This document shows, piece by piece, positions 32,656-45,039 of a stretch of DNA of 64,000 bases. The notes below the pieces were generated by a model. That model made no database searches. It was not told the DNA's origin and saw only the letters and a list, made by a program, of their open reading frames with translations. Every line of letters starts with the position of its first letter. The stretch's first letter is position 1. This DNA comes from Parasponia andersonii (Eukaryota; Streptophyta; Magnoliopsida; Rosales; Cannabaceae). The DNA lies in the NCBI GenBank assembly GCA_002914805.1, contig JXTB01000348.1, positions 204,648-268,647 of the forward strand. Direction: 5' to 3'. The translations under genes were made by a program, and so were the position numbers.

Positions 32656-33670
32656 TGGAAAGACGAATTAGAAAAGAAGAATAATGGTCGAAGATCAAGC
32701 ACTGTTCTGGTTTGGTTTAACCCTTAAATTTAATTAAAAAAAAAAAAAGCAATAAGGGTCATCGATTATACTTAGTTCATAAGTAGAAGACCAATGCAAG
32801 GTAGTTAGATATTGTGTCTTTCCCGAGTCACATGCTTCTTCCTTTCTTAAATATGTATTTTTTTTTTTAATTTTGGGTCATTACACTTAAAAGGCTCTGT
32901 TAATAGAAAACGTCAGTCATGATTTTTAAAGGAAAAAATAACCGATGACTCGTCATTGTCTTAGTGGCTAGACAGAGACGAGGACAGAAGATACGGACAG
33001 TGAATCGGCGTCCAGCAATAAACGCCCGATATAAAAATCACAATAATATTTTCTAATAAAATGAAACTTATTTAATAACCATCATTTACTACAAATTTTT
33101 AAAAAAATATCACATATTTATCGAGATTAATAACTCTATCAAGATTTGAATTATCCCAACCGAATTATCCCAGTCGACAAACAATAATACTTAAAATGAC
33201 GATAAGCCCCAAAAACACAACGTCCGTATAAATAACATTAGAATTGAAGAAACGACAGCAACCAGAAACGACAAGAGAACGAAGAAGAAAAAACACAGCA
33301 ATTGGACCGTGGCAGTAACCATCACAAGAAGATAATATAATGATTTAGTTGTAAATTTCATCCGGGGGATTTGTATCACTCAGAAGGTCAACTAGGAAAT
33401 AACATATATTTAAAAAAAAAAAAAAAAAAAAAAAAGAGAACATTTTCCGACCACTTTGAATCGGTTTCTGTGGATATAAATATCTCTGTCCCTATCAATC
33501 TACATTGTTCAAGATAAGAATTACATGTACTCCAAATGTATAGATTAAGTGCTAACATGAAACTTGTAAAGGGGATTAACTAATGAAGACAAGTTGCGGT
33601 GCCTTATGAACCTTCCTAGAGGTAGGCTGATTTATGAACCATCCGCTATCTTTCTTTATTTCTTTTTCGA
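32656..33670. other. Spacer upstream of DUF1262 copy c
   Basis: No gene recognised. A 25-base A run lies at 33411-33435. A W-box core in reverse (GGTCAA, 33386-33391) lies about 460 bp before the ATG of copy c; such sites bind WRKY factors, but a 6-base match is weak evidence. Confidence 0.4.
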
Positions 33671-33682
33671 AGATAAAATTGG

Positions 33683-33697
33683 AATGTTGAATTTTCA
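33683..33697 (+). promoter_or_regulatory. Conserved upstream block of DUF1262 copies (c)
   Basis: aatgttgaattttca, 150 bp before the ATG of the intact gene, counterpart of 19427-19439 and 37952-37965. Confidence 0.35.
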
Positions 33698-33847
33698 ACA
33701 TAATACTAGAGTTTTCTATTTTAATTTATGGCTGTTCTGAAACCACTGAAAAGAGGACACAACTCTGTCCAATATACATACATACATAGCGATAGATAAG
33801 GAAACTAGGAATTGAAAGAGCAGAGAGTTTAACTAAGAGGAAATAAG

Positions 33848-34437
33848 ATGTACGTGACAAGGCCTCTCTCTTTGCTCAGAAAGTCTCCCGAGTTGCTGAG
33901 TTCGGCACCTCGAGAGGGCCCGAATTCGGGTTATCTGGTTCTCTTCGACGAAGATTGCGAAACAACAACTTGTTTCGGACTCTGTAAAGACACTCGTATC
34001 AGGAACCTGCCTTTACCTCAGAACAAGGATCTGACTGTTACCCATACAACAAACAATGGTGAACACAGTAACACCCATTACGATTATGTCGTTTTCATAC
34101 CTGTGCTTGATCAACCTTTGTCTTCCAATCGGTACTACGTGATTCAGCGGCAAGGAAAGCATAAAGGGTATGCTTTCAACTCCATGTTTTTCCCCTGTAA
34201 TTGTTCTATATATCTTGATTCAAAAGCCGCTTAATATACAAGTCAAAAGAATTTGAAGTTAGTGTTTGACTGGTAGATCACAGAAACGTTACAAACTAAG
34301 GTTTATGTTAATTTAGTCTTGTTACAACTTTTTCTGATCTAGTATATCTAAGGATAAATGGTTCTTGTTTAAGCCCAAAACACTAACTGGTGAAATGTTA
34401 AGAACTGAAAACTAAGTTTGTTTCATGGGACTAATTT

Positions 34438-34473
<36 letters not shown>

Positions 34474-35435
34474 GGTCACATATTCTAAATATAAAAACGA
34501 CGCTACTGTTCTCTTTTCCACTGTGTTTTTTTTTTTTTTTTTTGGAGGGCAGGGAAGCCAGCGCCTGTTCAACAAAAGACGGCATGGGGACATGCTGTTG
34601 CTGCACATACATTAAAGACGTCAAGCCGAGACCTTTGGATCCTTTAGACATCTATCAACAAGTTGAGATCATCAAGAAGAAGCATCGCGGCTTCACGGCG
34701 AAATCCGTGGCCGAAGACAGCTTTCCTCCTGTGTTTCTGCGGAGAAAATACTGGCAACTCTACATGCGGACGCCCCGCAATTACCAACTAGAGGAGGCCC
34801 CCGGCCTCAAGTCCTCCTTGCGAGCGCAGCTTCCCAACCTCGATTTCTCGTCGAGCTCGACTAGTTCCGATACCGTGGTTGTGGGAAAATGGTATTGCCC
34901 TGTCATGTTTGTCAAAGAATTGGGTGTAATAAAACTCAAGGAGCAGATGAAGAAATCCGTGTTTTACGAGATGACGCTTGAGCAGAGATGGGACAAGATT
35001 TTCGGATGTGACAACGTTGGAACCAACATGAGAGTGGTGTGTGTTGATGTGTTGGTTAACAAAGAAGAGGCTTGTGTTGATGGAAAGGAAGCTATATGTG
35101 ATTGGCGGCATGTTGATGATGGAGTTATCTGGTTCAAAACCTCATCGGACGGTGTTGAAGGAGATGATCAATCGCGGAGATTACTGGGTCTGAGCGCTTT
35201 GATAATGAATAGAATGAAATGGGAAGAAGAGAGAGTTGGATTCGATGTGGATGAGTTTGAAAGTAGAGTGAACGTGAAGAGAACAGAGGAGTTTGATGGA
35301 AAAGATATAAATAAGTGGAGCAAGTTTGGATGTTATGTTTTGGTGGAGAGGTTTGTGTTGAAGAGAGTAGACGGCACCGTTTTGTTGACCCATGATTTCA
35401 AGCATACCAACCAAATTAGGTCCAAATGGGAATGA
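33848..35435 (+). CDS. DUF1262 family protein (copy c), intact two-exon gene
   Basis: Coding parts 33848-34167 and 34553-35435 give 400 residues. The intron (385 bp) starts GTATGC and ends GGGCAG, phase 2, splitting the codon of Gly107. Exon 1 begins [26 protein letters not shown] is at residues 23-36 and the exon ends VIQRQGKHKG. Exon 2 continues [47 protein letters not shown] (about 215-223), [14 protein letters not shown] (about 244) and ends [13 protein letters not shown]. These blocks define the plant DUF1262 family (PF06880), whose biochemical role is unknown; the residues look soluble, with no signal peptide or membrane segment. The frame at 34542-34552 before the acceptor is open by chance and is intron. 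It is the only compact intact copy here. Confidence 0.9.
34168..34552 (+). other. Intron of DUF1262 copy c
   Basis: Canonical GT...AG, 385 bp, with a (TA)n microsatellite at about 34440-34470 and a T-rich tract before the acceptor. It shows the ancestral intron size of the family without inserted elements. Confidence 0.85.
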
Positions 35436-35870
35436 GATATATTGTTGGGACACTTTAATATACTTTAGACTGGTATATAATGTTCTGCTCTTCTACTTTT
35501 CTGTTTTTGTACTAAGACTAAGTGTTTGTGATATTACTAGAGCGTTGTACTTCTTAATTTATGATTTGTGATTTGTTTGTTTAATTTAATTTGTTGCTTA
35601 TGAAATAGAGATGTTGCGTAACGATTGCTCGTGTTGTCACGTGGTCTCATTGTTCTGAATACATAGAGATTATGACCATTTTCCAAGTGTATGAAAAAAA
35701 AAAAAAAACATTTCCTGACAGATTTTATATGGTTTTTTGTCTTTGAATTGCATGCTTTGAAATTAGAATTTTATTCAAGAAGCAACCAAGAAATTATCGA
35801 ATTATTTTAATCAAGAATGGATAACAATAATTATAATATGGAGTACCAATCTTCTTCTTAAGATTACTAC
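35436..35870. other. 3-prime flank of copy c
   Basis: Contains the likely transcript end of copy c (T/A-rich, about 35440-35620). No other gene seen before the Tat LTR. Confidence 0.4.
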
Positions 35871-36699
35871 TGTTGGAGCGGTTTTCACCTACTGTCCACG
35901 TGTCTCTAAACTGCTGATGTTGTACCTTTCAACTGTCCACGTATCCTAACTATCCCAAAGAGCTTTTTTACTTCAGGTAGAGTCGGAGAGGCGGGGGAGG
36001 CCACCTGCAAAAACTCTCCGATGTTTAAGTCAGTTGTTTATCTTTAATTCAGAGTAGCAAAGATTTAGCTTTTCTCTGTATAAGTATATCTTTGTCTCTT
36101 GCTCATAAACTTTTAAATATTTCATTTTGTTTACGCTCATGCCTCCTTTTTGGGGACGCATGGCTCATATATATAGTCCTGAAATTGTGAACCTCCTGGT
36201 TCTCAATCTCAGGACTGAGTACCTTTTATATCAAGACTTACTCCAGAAGTCATGAGCCGAGATTACCGTGATCCCCCCGCACCACTGTAGCCTAGTTTCT
36301 GCCGTCCCCTATGGCTCGAGTCTGTCAGGGGCGAGATTTGGACAAATAGCCGTTCTGTCAGGACGGTTTGTCCCCTGCGCACACCTACTCAAGATCGCAT
36401 TAAATGCTCTGTCTGGGTCTGGAGCTGTGAGTTGCTTCCCATTGTACTCTGGTGGAAGACCCTTGGGGCTTCCGACCCCCAGCTGTCGAGGTAGGAATCG
36501 GACTGGACCGAGTCCATCTAGGGTCTGGGATGGGCTCGGCCCTAACCTCGGACAGCCCAATGGCCTATATGGTAGCACGTGCGACTTGCGTGGCCTTTGA
36601 CTAGTCACTCTGGATACGTGTCAGACAGTGTGCCCCATTTATGATCTGTTCTGCCACTTAATCGTCCACGTGGTGTATGATTTGGAAACCGGTCCCACA
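35871..36699 (-). repeat. Tat-element LTR (second copy)
   Basis: Begins tgttggagcgg, ends ggtcccaca; 829 bp against 800 bp in the first copy. Contains TATATATA at 36168-36175. Confidence 0.8.
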
Positions 36700-37035
36700 A
36701 CTGTCCCTCTTTCCCTACTTGATGGCGTATCCATCAAGTAGGGAAATCGTTTCTCCGTTCTTCCAATTTGAGGGATACACGTGACTCTCCCTTGCCAACG
36801 CGGAGGCACGCCATTCCATGTCACAAAATTTTTTTTAATTTCGAAATTCCGACGGTTTGGTCTCCCTTGCTCTGCCCTTTTCTAGAAAAAACTCTTCGGC
36901 TCTCCCTCCATAAAAGCCGTATTTACGCTCATTTGCTACTTTACTAAAATCTCCAATTATTCTAGCCTTGTAAAATCTTAGTGTTTCCTACTTCTCCCCT
37001 TTCTAGAGACTTTTGCTCTTTCGATTGTATTCAGA

Positions 37036-37503
37036 ATGATGGCCTCGAATCAAGATCAGGAACTTCGCCCCGTCGTGGACTCGGAGTTGGATTTGCTGAG
37101 GAGACAGCTCTACCTCTCCGGCAGAGTCACATTACAAAGGGTCGAGGACCCCGCAGATTGGTTTCTACGTCCCTCTGCCTCCGAAGGCTCTATTATTTTG
37201 GGAAGAAAGCATCTGGAATGGTTGCACCAGTTCTTCGCTTTGACGAGGATCCACCCGATGCAGTTAAATGCAAACGGGGTCATGATCCTGATGGGGTTCT
37301 CTGCCCTGTCAGTTCTTTATAACCTGCATATTAACCTGGAGGTGGTCTTTTATGCCTACAAACTCACCCTCATCCCCAAAAAGAATTCATACCTAACCTT
37401 TTACCTTCAACCGCTATCGGGACGTCACATTTTCTGGGGTTTGCTGAGGTCGGACAAACAATGGGGCTCCCACTCTAGGTTATACGCCGTTGGAGGGGCG
37501 TGA
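37036..37503 (+). pseudogene. Antisense retroelement gene fragment, PF04195 type
   Basis: 155 codons open from the ATG at 37036 (MMASNQDQELRPVVDSELDL). It contains RKHLEWLHQFFALTRIHPMQ and LNANGVMILMGFSALSVLYN, matching the first copy, but lacks the nine or so residues LRFPLPPLI between LEW and H. It ends at 37503 in a frame that has probably slipped. Only the N-terminal domain remains; the coiled coil is lost. Confidence 0.75.
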
Positions 37504-37523
37504 TGCTCCCCTTGGGTGAATGG

Positions 37524-38042
37524 AGAGCACTTCTTAAGGTTAATGAGGACGAAAGCTTTCATAAGGAAGGCCACGTTTCATATTAATTATTCAGTGATAA
37601 CAATGCTAGGGACACGACTATGGTAATCCTTAATGTTAATTTTTTTCTGGACTCGATAATTCTATTTTATCTCGTCCTTATTCTTTATAGTCAAACCAAA
37701 TATATAAGAAAAGTTATAATTTACAACAAAATCTCGGAAAGTTGGCAACAATACCACCCACTCAAAATGATAGCCTCTAGCAATACGACATTTATTGATG
37801 AAAAAAGAGATATCATGTTGAGCACATGCTCAGTTTGAGTAATCTTAACATAAAAACTAAATATTAGCTTTGATTGGGACAAGAACTAATTACTTGGTCT
37901 CTAATTAAGATTCATGAACTTTCCAAGCAATTTCATGAATGGGAAAAATTGAACGTTGATTTTCAAAAGGACTAATACAAATGTTATAAGCCCTATTGGT
38001 CAGTCAGGTACAGGTTGAATAGCTAGCCCATGCGTGCGTGTC

Positions 38043-38076
<34 letters not shown>

Positions 38077-38101
38077 GGTTGTGGAATTTTTTTTTTTTAT
38101 A
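37524..38101. other. Upstream region of DUF1262 copy d
   Basis: No gene. Contains the conserved block aacgttgattttca (37952-37965) and a TA microsatellite at about 38041-38076 just before the MITE-like insertion. Confidence 0.4.
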
Positions 38102-38342
38102 CCCATAGGTATTTCTTCTTTAGCCGTTGGATCACCATCTAATAGTGATCTAATGGTTATAATGAATCACCATCTAATAGTTATAATGAAGTGTATGAAA
38201 AGACGGACATTATTAATGCCATTTCTTTCTCTTACTTTTTACAATAATAAAATATATATATTAAATTTTGATTTTTGATTGGCCAAATTAATATCTGTGT
38301 ATAACTAAAAAAAAAATACATAAAAAAAAAAATACCTACGGG
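38102..38342. mobile_element. MITE-like element in the promoter of copy d
   Basis: Ends are a 13-bp inverted repeat with one mismatch: cccataggtattt (38102-38114) and aaatacctacggg (38330-38342). The centre has no open frame and contains a local duplication of caccatctaatag. No clear target duplication was found, so the superfamily is open. Confidence 0.45.
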
Positions 38343-38430
38343 ATTGGTGGCCATATATATATAATTATATATGTATCAAATCATTTGGATGATTAACAAT
38401 TTTCCTTTTGTGAAGAAGCAAATTAAGAAA

Positions 38431-39915
38431 ATGTATGTGGACAGGCCTTTATCTCTGTATAGAAGGTCCTTTATCTCTGTATGGAAGGTCTCCTGAGAGC
38501 CTCTCTTTGGCACCCCAAGAGGGTCCGAATTCAGGTTATTTGGTAGTCCTTGATGAAGAATCAGAGACTACTTGTTCTTGTTGCTTTGGGATGTGCAAGA
38601 AATGGTCAATCAAACACTTATCTTTCTCCCTAAATAAAAATCTAACGATTTGATTTGTTGTAAGTAATGGACAGGACAGTACGGATTATTATGATGATGT
38701 TGTTTTCATTTCGGTGCTTAATCAACTCTTGTCATCATATATAGTTCGGAGACAAGAGAAGCGTAAAAGGTATGTAGATGATCGTGCACGTATATATATA
38801 TATACACACATAATATATATGTGTTTTTACATATCTTGTAGTAACGATTCAGATTGTATCACTTATCAAGTGAAACCAGCAATCACTTAGTGATGACTCT
38901 AATCATCACCTACCAGGTGACCAACAATCACTTAGGAGGTAATTTTGGTGGAGCTAAAATCCAATGGATGATATAAAATATATGTAAAATATATGATTTA
39001 GTAATCCTTGTCTCACAACGTTGAATTTGTTTTCATTGTTATTAGGCAAGCTTGCACCAATTCAAAAGAAGAGGACAAGGGCACTCTCTGTTGTAGAACT
39101 TACATCCGAGATGTCAAACCTAGACCGTTGGATCTATCGAACACATATCAACAATTTGAGATCATCCGGAAGAAATACCGTGGATTTTATGCCAAGTCCG
39201 TTGCTCCAAACGGGCATCCTCCCCACTTCTTGAGGAGAAAAAATTGGGGCATCCAATATGCGGACCACGCCATTTCTACTTAGAGGAAGCTCCGGGCCTC
39301 AACTCTTCCCTTCGTGCCCTTCTCGAGAGCCCAACTTATCACTCTCAAACCCAAGTTCTCAGCCCAATATTGTGGTAGGAAATCGTATAGCCCTTTTGTG
39401 TTTGTGAAGGAAGGTCACGTGGAGCCCAATGACCAAATGAAGATATCCACGTTCTACAAAATAACACTAGAGCAAAGGTGGGACAAGATTTTTGGATGCC
39501 AAAACGTTGAGAATGAGTACTCAAAGGTGGTGGTGCCTCTAGACGTTTTTGTTGAGAGAGAGGAGGTTTTTGTTTATGGAAGGAAAGCTGTTTGGGAGGA
39601 GAAAAAGTTGGAAGATGGAGTGATTTGGTTCAAGAATTGTGAGGGTCAAAAGTGAGTGGAAGAAGAAAGAGTTGGGTTGAGCTCATTGATTTTGGAGAGA
39701 AAGAAGTGGAGCAAGAGAGAGTGGGATGGGTTAGTGGGGATGAGAAAGGAGTGAGGGTTTTGAGAAGAGAGGAGATTAGAGGGACCGGTACCGGGTGGAG
39801 GGACTTTGGTTGTTTTGTGTTGGTGGAAAGGTTTGTGTTGACTAGAATGGAAGGAAATGTAGTGCTTGCCTATCATTTCAAGCACACCCGCCAGATTAGG
39901 TGCAAATGGGAGTGA
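38431..39915 (+). pseudogene. DUF1262 pseudogene (copy d), multiple frameshifts
   Basis: Exon 1 starts ATG 38431 (MYVDRPLSLYRR). A 22-bp tandem duplication (cctttatctctgtat..., about 38442-38485) shifts the frame, after which [19 protein letters not shown] is readable from another frame. A TGA at 38651-38653 then ends it, although the same frame continues to a donor at about 38769. Exon 2 starts at 39046 with QACTNSKEEDKGT, then DVKPRPL, a frame break at about 39270, FYKITLEQRWDKIFG (about 39450), a stop at 39653, and LVERFVLTRMEGN to RQIRCKWE at 39913. The bases around VVVGKWYCP have decayed. Not translatable as one protein. Confidence 0.85.
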
Positions 39916-41338
39916 GACCATTTGATGTTTTCTTTCTTTTTGTATGTTAATTGATACATATAACTACTACTACCACAGACTTGTTGGATTGATGGGTCTG
40001 CAATATTCCAAGTTCTTCTGGGGAAAAAAAATGCTTAATTATGTACTAAAGAATATGCATAATTAAATTCTGTCTATCTACTTCCTTTAAATTACCTTTT
40101 GTTCCTTTTTTATTCTCTGTTCTCGCCTTTTCTGGTCCAATTAATGTTGGCAGAACCCCTGATGTCAGATATGGTTCATTATGGTAAGTGAAATGTCTAA
40201 GATGTTAATTAACGTTAGTTTTTTTATTATTAAAAAAATGAAAATTTTAATTATGTCAATGTTTGTTTGACCAAGATTTGCAAGCATTATTGCCTTACTA
40301 ATTACTTTTTGAACTCTGCGTCCCAGCAATAAAGCTCATCACATGTAAGCTTGGCATGATATGATACGTAATTCTGGTAACTTATCCTGTAGCGTGGGCC
40401 GGATGTAGTTATTATCAGCGTACATATACATTGTCAAGTAAAAAAGAAAATGACAGCAGAAATAACTATCACATGATAAAGCATGGGACTAAAAATATTC
40501 CCGTAATATTGAAATGAAAAGTGGTACTAACCGCTGTGATAGATAAATTGTTGTTTAGTTGGGTAATTGAATTAATCTGCTCACAAATAAGATATTTAGT
40601 ATTATCTATATGGAAATGTTCCCTTATAATCACTAATCAATTACATTAGCAATAGCATATAATTAGTTAATCAGTACATCTCTTATTCTCTTATCCAGTT
40701 GTTCTCCACATAATAAAGTGAGACCTGCTTCTATGAGTTATGATATGGAGTCCATAACTGTAGAGGAGGAACAATCTCTAGGTGTCTCCTACCCAGCTTC
40801 CGGATTCTTGTATATACCCCAACCGTTAAAAATTAAACAAGTCAAAGAAATCAGGGTAGTACTTGAGATAAGTACATTAGACAAATTAGTTAATAAGAAA
40901 AATTGGTAGTACTTTATTTCAATAACCCGAATCCTCTGTCTAGGATCTTTGTCCTACACCCTGTCTAACTAATAAAAATTTTACGGGGGTCATTAAAAAG
41001 TTTGGGTCTCTTATTCACATCGTTTAATCAATTAATGCCTTGGAAAAAAAAAAAAAAAAAAAAGAAAAGAAAAAAGAATATGACGCCCAAAGCAAGAGCA
41101 CGTGTTTGCTATCTGCCCCACCTCATTCTTCCTCCGACGAATCTCCTGCGTCCCTTCGTTTGCTTCCAAATTTTCTCGGACAAATTTTAGCCACTGTGTT
41201 GGGGCGGCAGGGATTCCATGAAGTTTTGTAGGGGTTGGATTTGACAGTTTGGGTTTATTTTGCTATTTTCTTGCACATCGGTTCATCTTGGTCCTTGGTG
41301 TTTGTTTCTTCAGTTTCAAAGCATATACTCTATTTGTT
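39916..41338. other. Intergenic spacer
   Basis: AT-rich. A short, more GC-rich piece at about 41080-41230 (after a run of A) looks like a leftover leader or exon, but no family is recognisable. Otherwise no feature. Confidence 0.4.
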
Positions 41339-42053
41339 AAGTTCGGAAATTTAAAATCGCGATTTTTAGTAATTTTGAATGAAAATACAAATAAATAAAA
41401 AATTTACAAAATTCGGACAAATACTTGGATTTTATATTCTACTCTTTAAATCATTAAAAATTCTGTATTAAAAGGTGTCTTTCTTTAGTTTAGTCTATTT
41501 GGAGAGAAACGCTAATTAAGGTTCAAGAAAATACAGTTAAATCGTTTAAAAATTTAGTTTGATGAAACTTTAATTTTGAATAAATGAATTTAACGAATCT
41601 TTGAGTCCGAATATCTAAAATTAATTTATCAAATTAATCATAATTCTAAGTCCTTAAAAATTTTAAGTCATAATGTCTCATTTATACACTAAGTCCATAA
41701 ATAGTACTAAAGTCACCCCTATACATTCATTTAGTAGATGAAATAATCCTGGCTAAACAATTAGATATGAAGAAGAAATATGGCAAGGTATAGGAACTAA
41801 CTAAGGAAGTAGAATAGGATTACAAGCATATGCTAAGAGACTTGTATAGCTATTAGAACAACTATCTCGATTAAATAAGCACATGAAAGGAAAAGAAAGT
41901 AGGGGAAGAGCTCGAGAGCTCAATAAAAAAATTGTTACCTCATTTGAAAACTCTTTTATTTTATTTATGATAGAGAGTTTCCTACATGGTTAATTTGATA
42001 CAAAACACATTTGCAAACCATATATATATATACACCAGTTCCAAAATCGGTAA

Positions 42054-42086
<33 letters not shown>

Positions 42087-42805
42087 CATAATAATCAAAA
42101 TCCATCAATTCACAAGCACATGACATATATCAACCTATATCTATGAGCTCACCTCCTCTCATCATAGAAACTCAGGATATTGGCACTATACGTACTACAT
42201 AACTCACCTGACATATAAACTCATACCCAAAGGGGATACGCATGTATCACAGCTATCACCTACTAAGTCTGGAGGGGCAACTATCTTACATACACCTACT
42301 AATCTGGAAGGGCAACTGAATTGCCTATACTTGTTAATATGGAGGGACAACCGACTTGCCTACATTTACCAAAATGGGGAGGTAATCAGAAAAAAAAAAA
42401 TAGAATTTACAGACTCTGCATCGATCGTAGGGCACAACGCTACACTATAAACCTCACGATGTTAATACGATACTCATATATGATCATATGACATTTACAC
42501 TCTGAACTGATATATGAAAACAACCATGCAATAAAATAATTATCAAACATACTCTGATTTTTCAATAAAATAATCATATTTAATTTTCTAGAAAAATTGG
42601 CAACATACAACGCTAATTTGATTTACCCAGAACGAACCTACACTCAGAAAAGTTCTAAAGTAATACGAAATATATCATATCAAAATAAATTCCCTCACAA
42701 TATTCAAATAATTTAAAAAACACATTTTTTTCCATAATATTATGCAACATAATATAACCTCGAGCATTGCTCGGCCCTTCTTTTGCTGTAAGATGAAGCT
42801 AGTAC
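41339..42805 (-). repeat. Truncated chromovirus-type LTR, minus orientation
   Basis: Shares ordered blocks with the LTRs at 47832 and 54661: gaaagtaggggaagagctc, cctacatggttaatttgatacaaaacac, a TA microsatellite (about 42057-42084), ctatgagctcacctcctctcatc and a run of ctggaggggcaac-like repeats. It lacks the promoter-end third and stops near 42805, right against an LTR in the opposite orientation. Confidence 0.6.
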
Positions 42806-42809
42806 CTGG

Positions 42810-44942
42810 TGTAAAAACTAGTTTTTATCAAGGGTAAAATGATCTTTTGACAAAAAAAAAAATTTATATGTATATATTTTTCTTCTCTCTCTTCCTCTCC
42901 TAGTCTTCTTCTTCTTCTTCTTCTTCCTCTCTTTCGCTCCTTCTTTGTGCAACTTCACCGCCGGCCACTGGCGAAGACCCAACCCCGGACTGCAACCGGC
43001 GCACCTCCCCTATGGCCTGACGCACTTCCGCCACCAGCCACCTGATCCCGTCGCACCACCTAGCTGCAGCAAACAACTCGCGAAATCAAGCCTAACCTGC
43101 GACGTTTTGCAGTAGTTTTTCACTGTTTCGCCGCCCTTAGCAGCCACCCATCGCACCAAATCAAAGCCCAAGCTTCCTCCTACCTGGGTTCACCCTCCAC
43201 TACTATCAATTTTCAGCCAAGAAGCTCCGGTAAACGTTTAAAAGTTTTTGTGGTATTTTCGACAGAAAAAGTGGCATTTGTGCAATTACTTTTGCTATAT
43301 TAATCCATTGTAGATGAAACTTTGAGGGATGAAAATGTGGTTTAAGATAGGAGAATGGGTGTTAGATTTGTGGAAATTGGATGTAAGGATTGAGAGAAAA
43401 TCTTATCTGAAATTTGTGTCATTTATCTAAATATTTCCAGAAATTGGTATTTTTGAAACTTTTCTAATTAGTTTCTAATTAATCCTAAATTTGAGCTAGA
43501 GGCCTCGAAACTGAAATCGGACTTCGGAATTAGACTAAGTAAGGTCAAGAGACGAGTTTTGATATAAAACATCAATAGGTTTTGAGTGGGCACAAAATCC
43601 GAGACACGAGGCTTGGGATTTGCCTCAATTTGCGTGCCACGGGCCCGAGGCCCAAATTAATCGAATTATATGTCTAACCTAACATTTTTGGGTGCTCTGA
43701 ATTCATTGGTGACCTCCGTTTCGCAATTTGAGGCTTCATTTGGAAAGTCACCCCTCAAAGTGAGCTCACGGGATCCCGAAACGACCCTCCGAGCTACCGA
43801 GTGACCAACTGGAGAATCTACGAGCGCCGATAGCTTAATCTGGCTATTCAGGCGAGGTAAGGGTTCAATTACCAAGTTTTATACTTATTTTGATTTAAAA
43901 TGTGCATTATGGCCTATTTCTTGAAAATGTCGATTTTCATGGAATTCAATGATTTTATTGGATATTTGATAAATTTGTGAACTGTTGAGATATATTGAAT
44001 TATTCTGGAATTGGTTGTTATGATTTTTATGCAGGTTTAAAATTTTGGTTTTGAGAAAATACAGCCGTTATGCTGCCCGATTTTCTGTAAATCCCAGAAT
44101 AATACCAAATGAGTATTAAAGCATGATTTCTGAAAATACTTAAAGCATGGTTATTACACACTCTATGACATGTTGTACCTACCATAGGATCACGTACTTG
44201 AGTTCCATTTTAGTATCATGGTATTTAGATCGTTGGCGAGTTGCTGCAGCGCTAGGTGAGAGACCTAGACCCCTGCGCAGGATTTGCTAACACACCTTCG
44301 GGTAGTGTCAAGATGCTTGGTACCTCTGTTACAGAGGTATTACAGGACCGTGATGAGAGAATAAGAGCTCATGTATATGCTTATACTTGGTTGATTTATG
44401 ATATGTACAATGATGAACATGATTTCTTATGATTTTTGATTACTTTGCGAACTTATTTTATAAATGGATTTTGGAAAGGTGCTAACCATGCAGGTTTGAA
44501 AAGTTGCATCTATATCAAAAGGGTAATTGAAATTCTTACTGAGCATGTGAATGCTCACCCCCTTTCTTTCCCTTCTCAGGTGATTTACAATGCGACTTGG
44601 GAGATTCTGGGGTGGAGTAATCCAAGAAGAAGTTTACCCTAGTTTGTGGTTGGTAATTACTTAGATACTCACCTTGAACTTGTAATAATATTTAAGGCTC
44701 ATACTTTGAATTTAGTCTGTATTATCTATAATGCCCACTGATGATGACGATGTGATGCATATTAATATCTTATTTTATTATTAACAGTTTATGTCTAGTA
44801 GTGATCACAAACTGTGAGAATTTAAAATTTAAACTATTTTTGTAATCTAGTTGTCGTCTTTCTAAAATTTTCTAAAATAAATTATGAATTTCTACTTGTA
44901 AAATTCCTTTTTTGCCACTGGCCCGAGGTTTGGATCGTGACA
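42810..44942 (+). repeat. Chromovirus-type LTR, plus orientation
   Basis: TGTAAAAACTAG... to ...TGGATCGTGACA, about 2.1 kb, with the terminal sequences of this LTR family in reverse complement to 47832-49849. Contains the TATA-like tract at about 42869-42880, a CT-rich tract, the GC-rich region at about 42960-43230 and gagcatgtgaatgctcaccc near 44541. No matching 5-bp flank (cctgg against actgc), so the ends were probably rearranged. Confidence 0.7.
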
Positions 44943-45039
44943 ACTGCTCCTCTATCTCGGTGGACTTGGTCAGCTCGTAGAGTTTTTGATATTGTTTTGA
45001 GCATATTATCATTTTTTAATTAGTTTGGGAAACTATCCC

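Larger units (their letters stand above)
35871..37523 (-). mobile_element. Tat-element end: 3-prime LTR plus part of antisense gene
   Basis: Aligns colinearly with 2855-4495 of the first Tat element, including LTR, polypyrimidine junction, promoter block and antisense ORF start, then stops at about 37523. Everything else of the element (pol, gag, 5-prime LTR) is missing, so this is a deletion product. Confidence 0.85.

Noticed and set aside
34440..34470. TA microsatellites (also near 25780, 42060, 45440, 48415, 55245, 62690) as regulatory sites or origins
   Set aside because: Simple repeats common in plant introns and LTRs; nothing indicates a function.
34542..34552. Possible upstream TTG start for a one-exon version of copy c
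   Set aside because: These bases are the end of the intron; the exon 1 in the right phase lies at 33848-34167 and paralogue f has the same structure.
42805..44947. Intact solo LTR with target duplication at 42810-44942
   Set aside because: The flanking 5 bp (cctgg and actgc) do not match, so a simple insertion is not supported.
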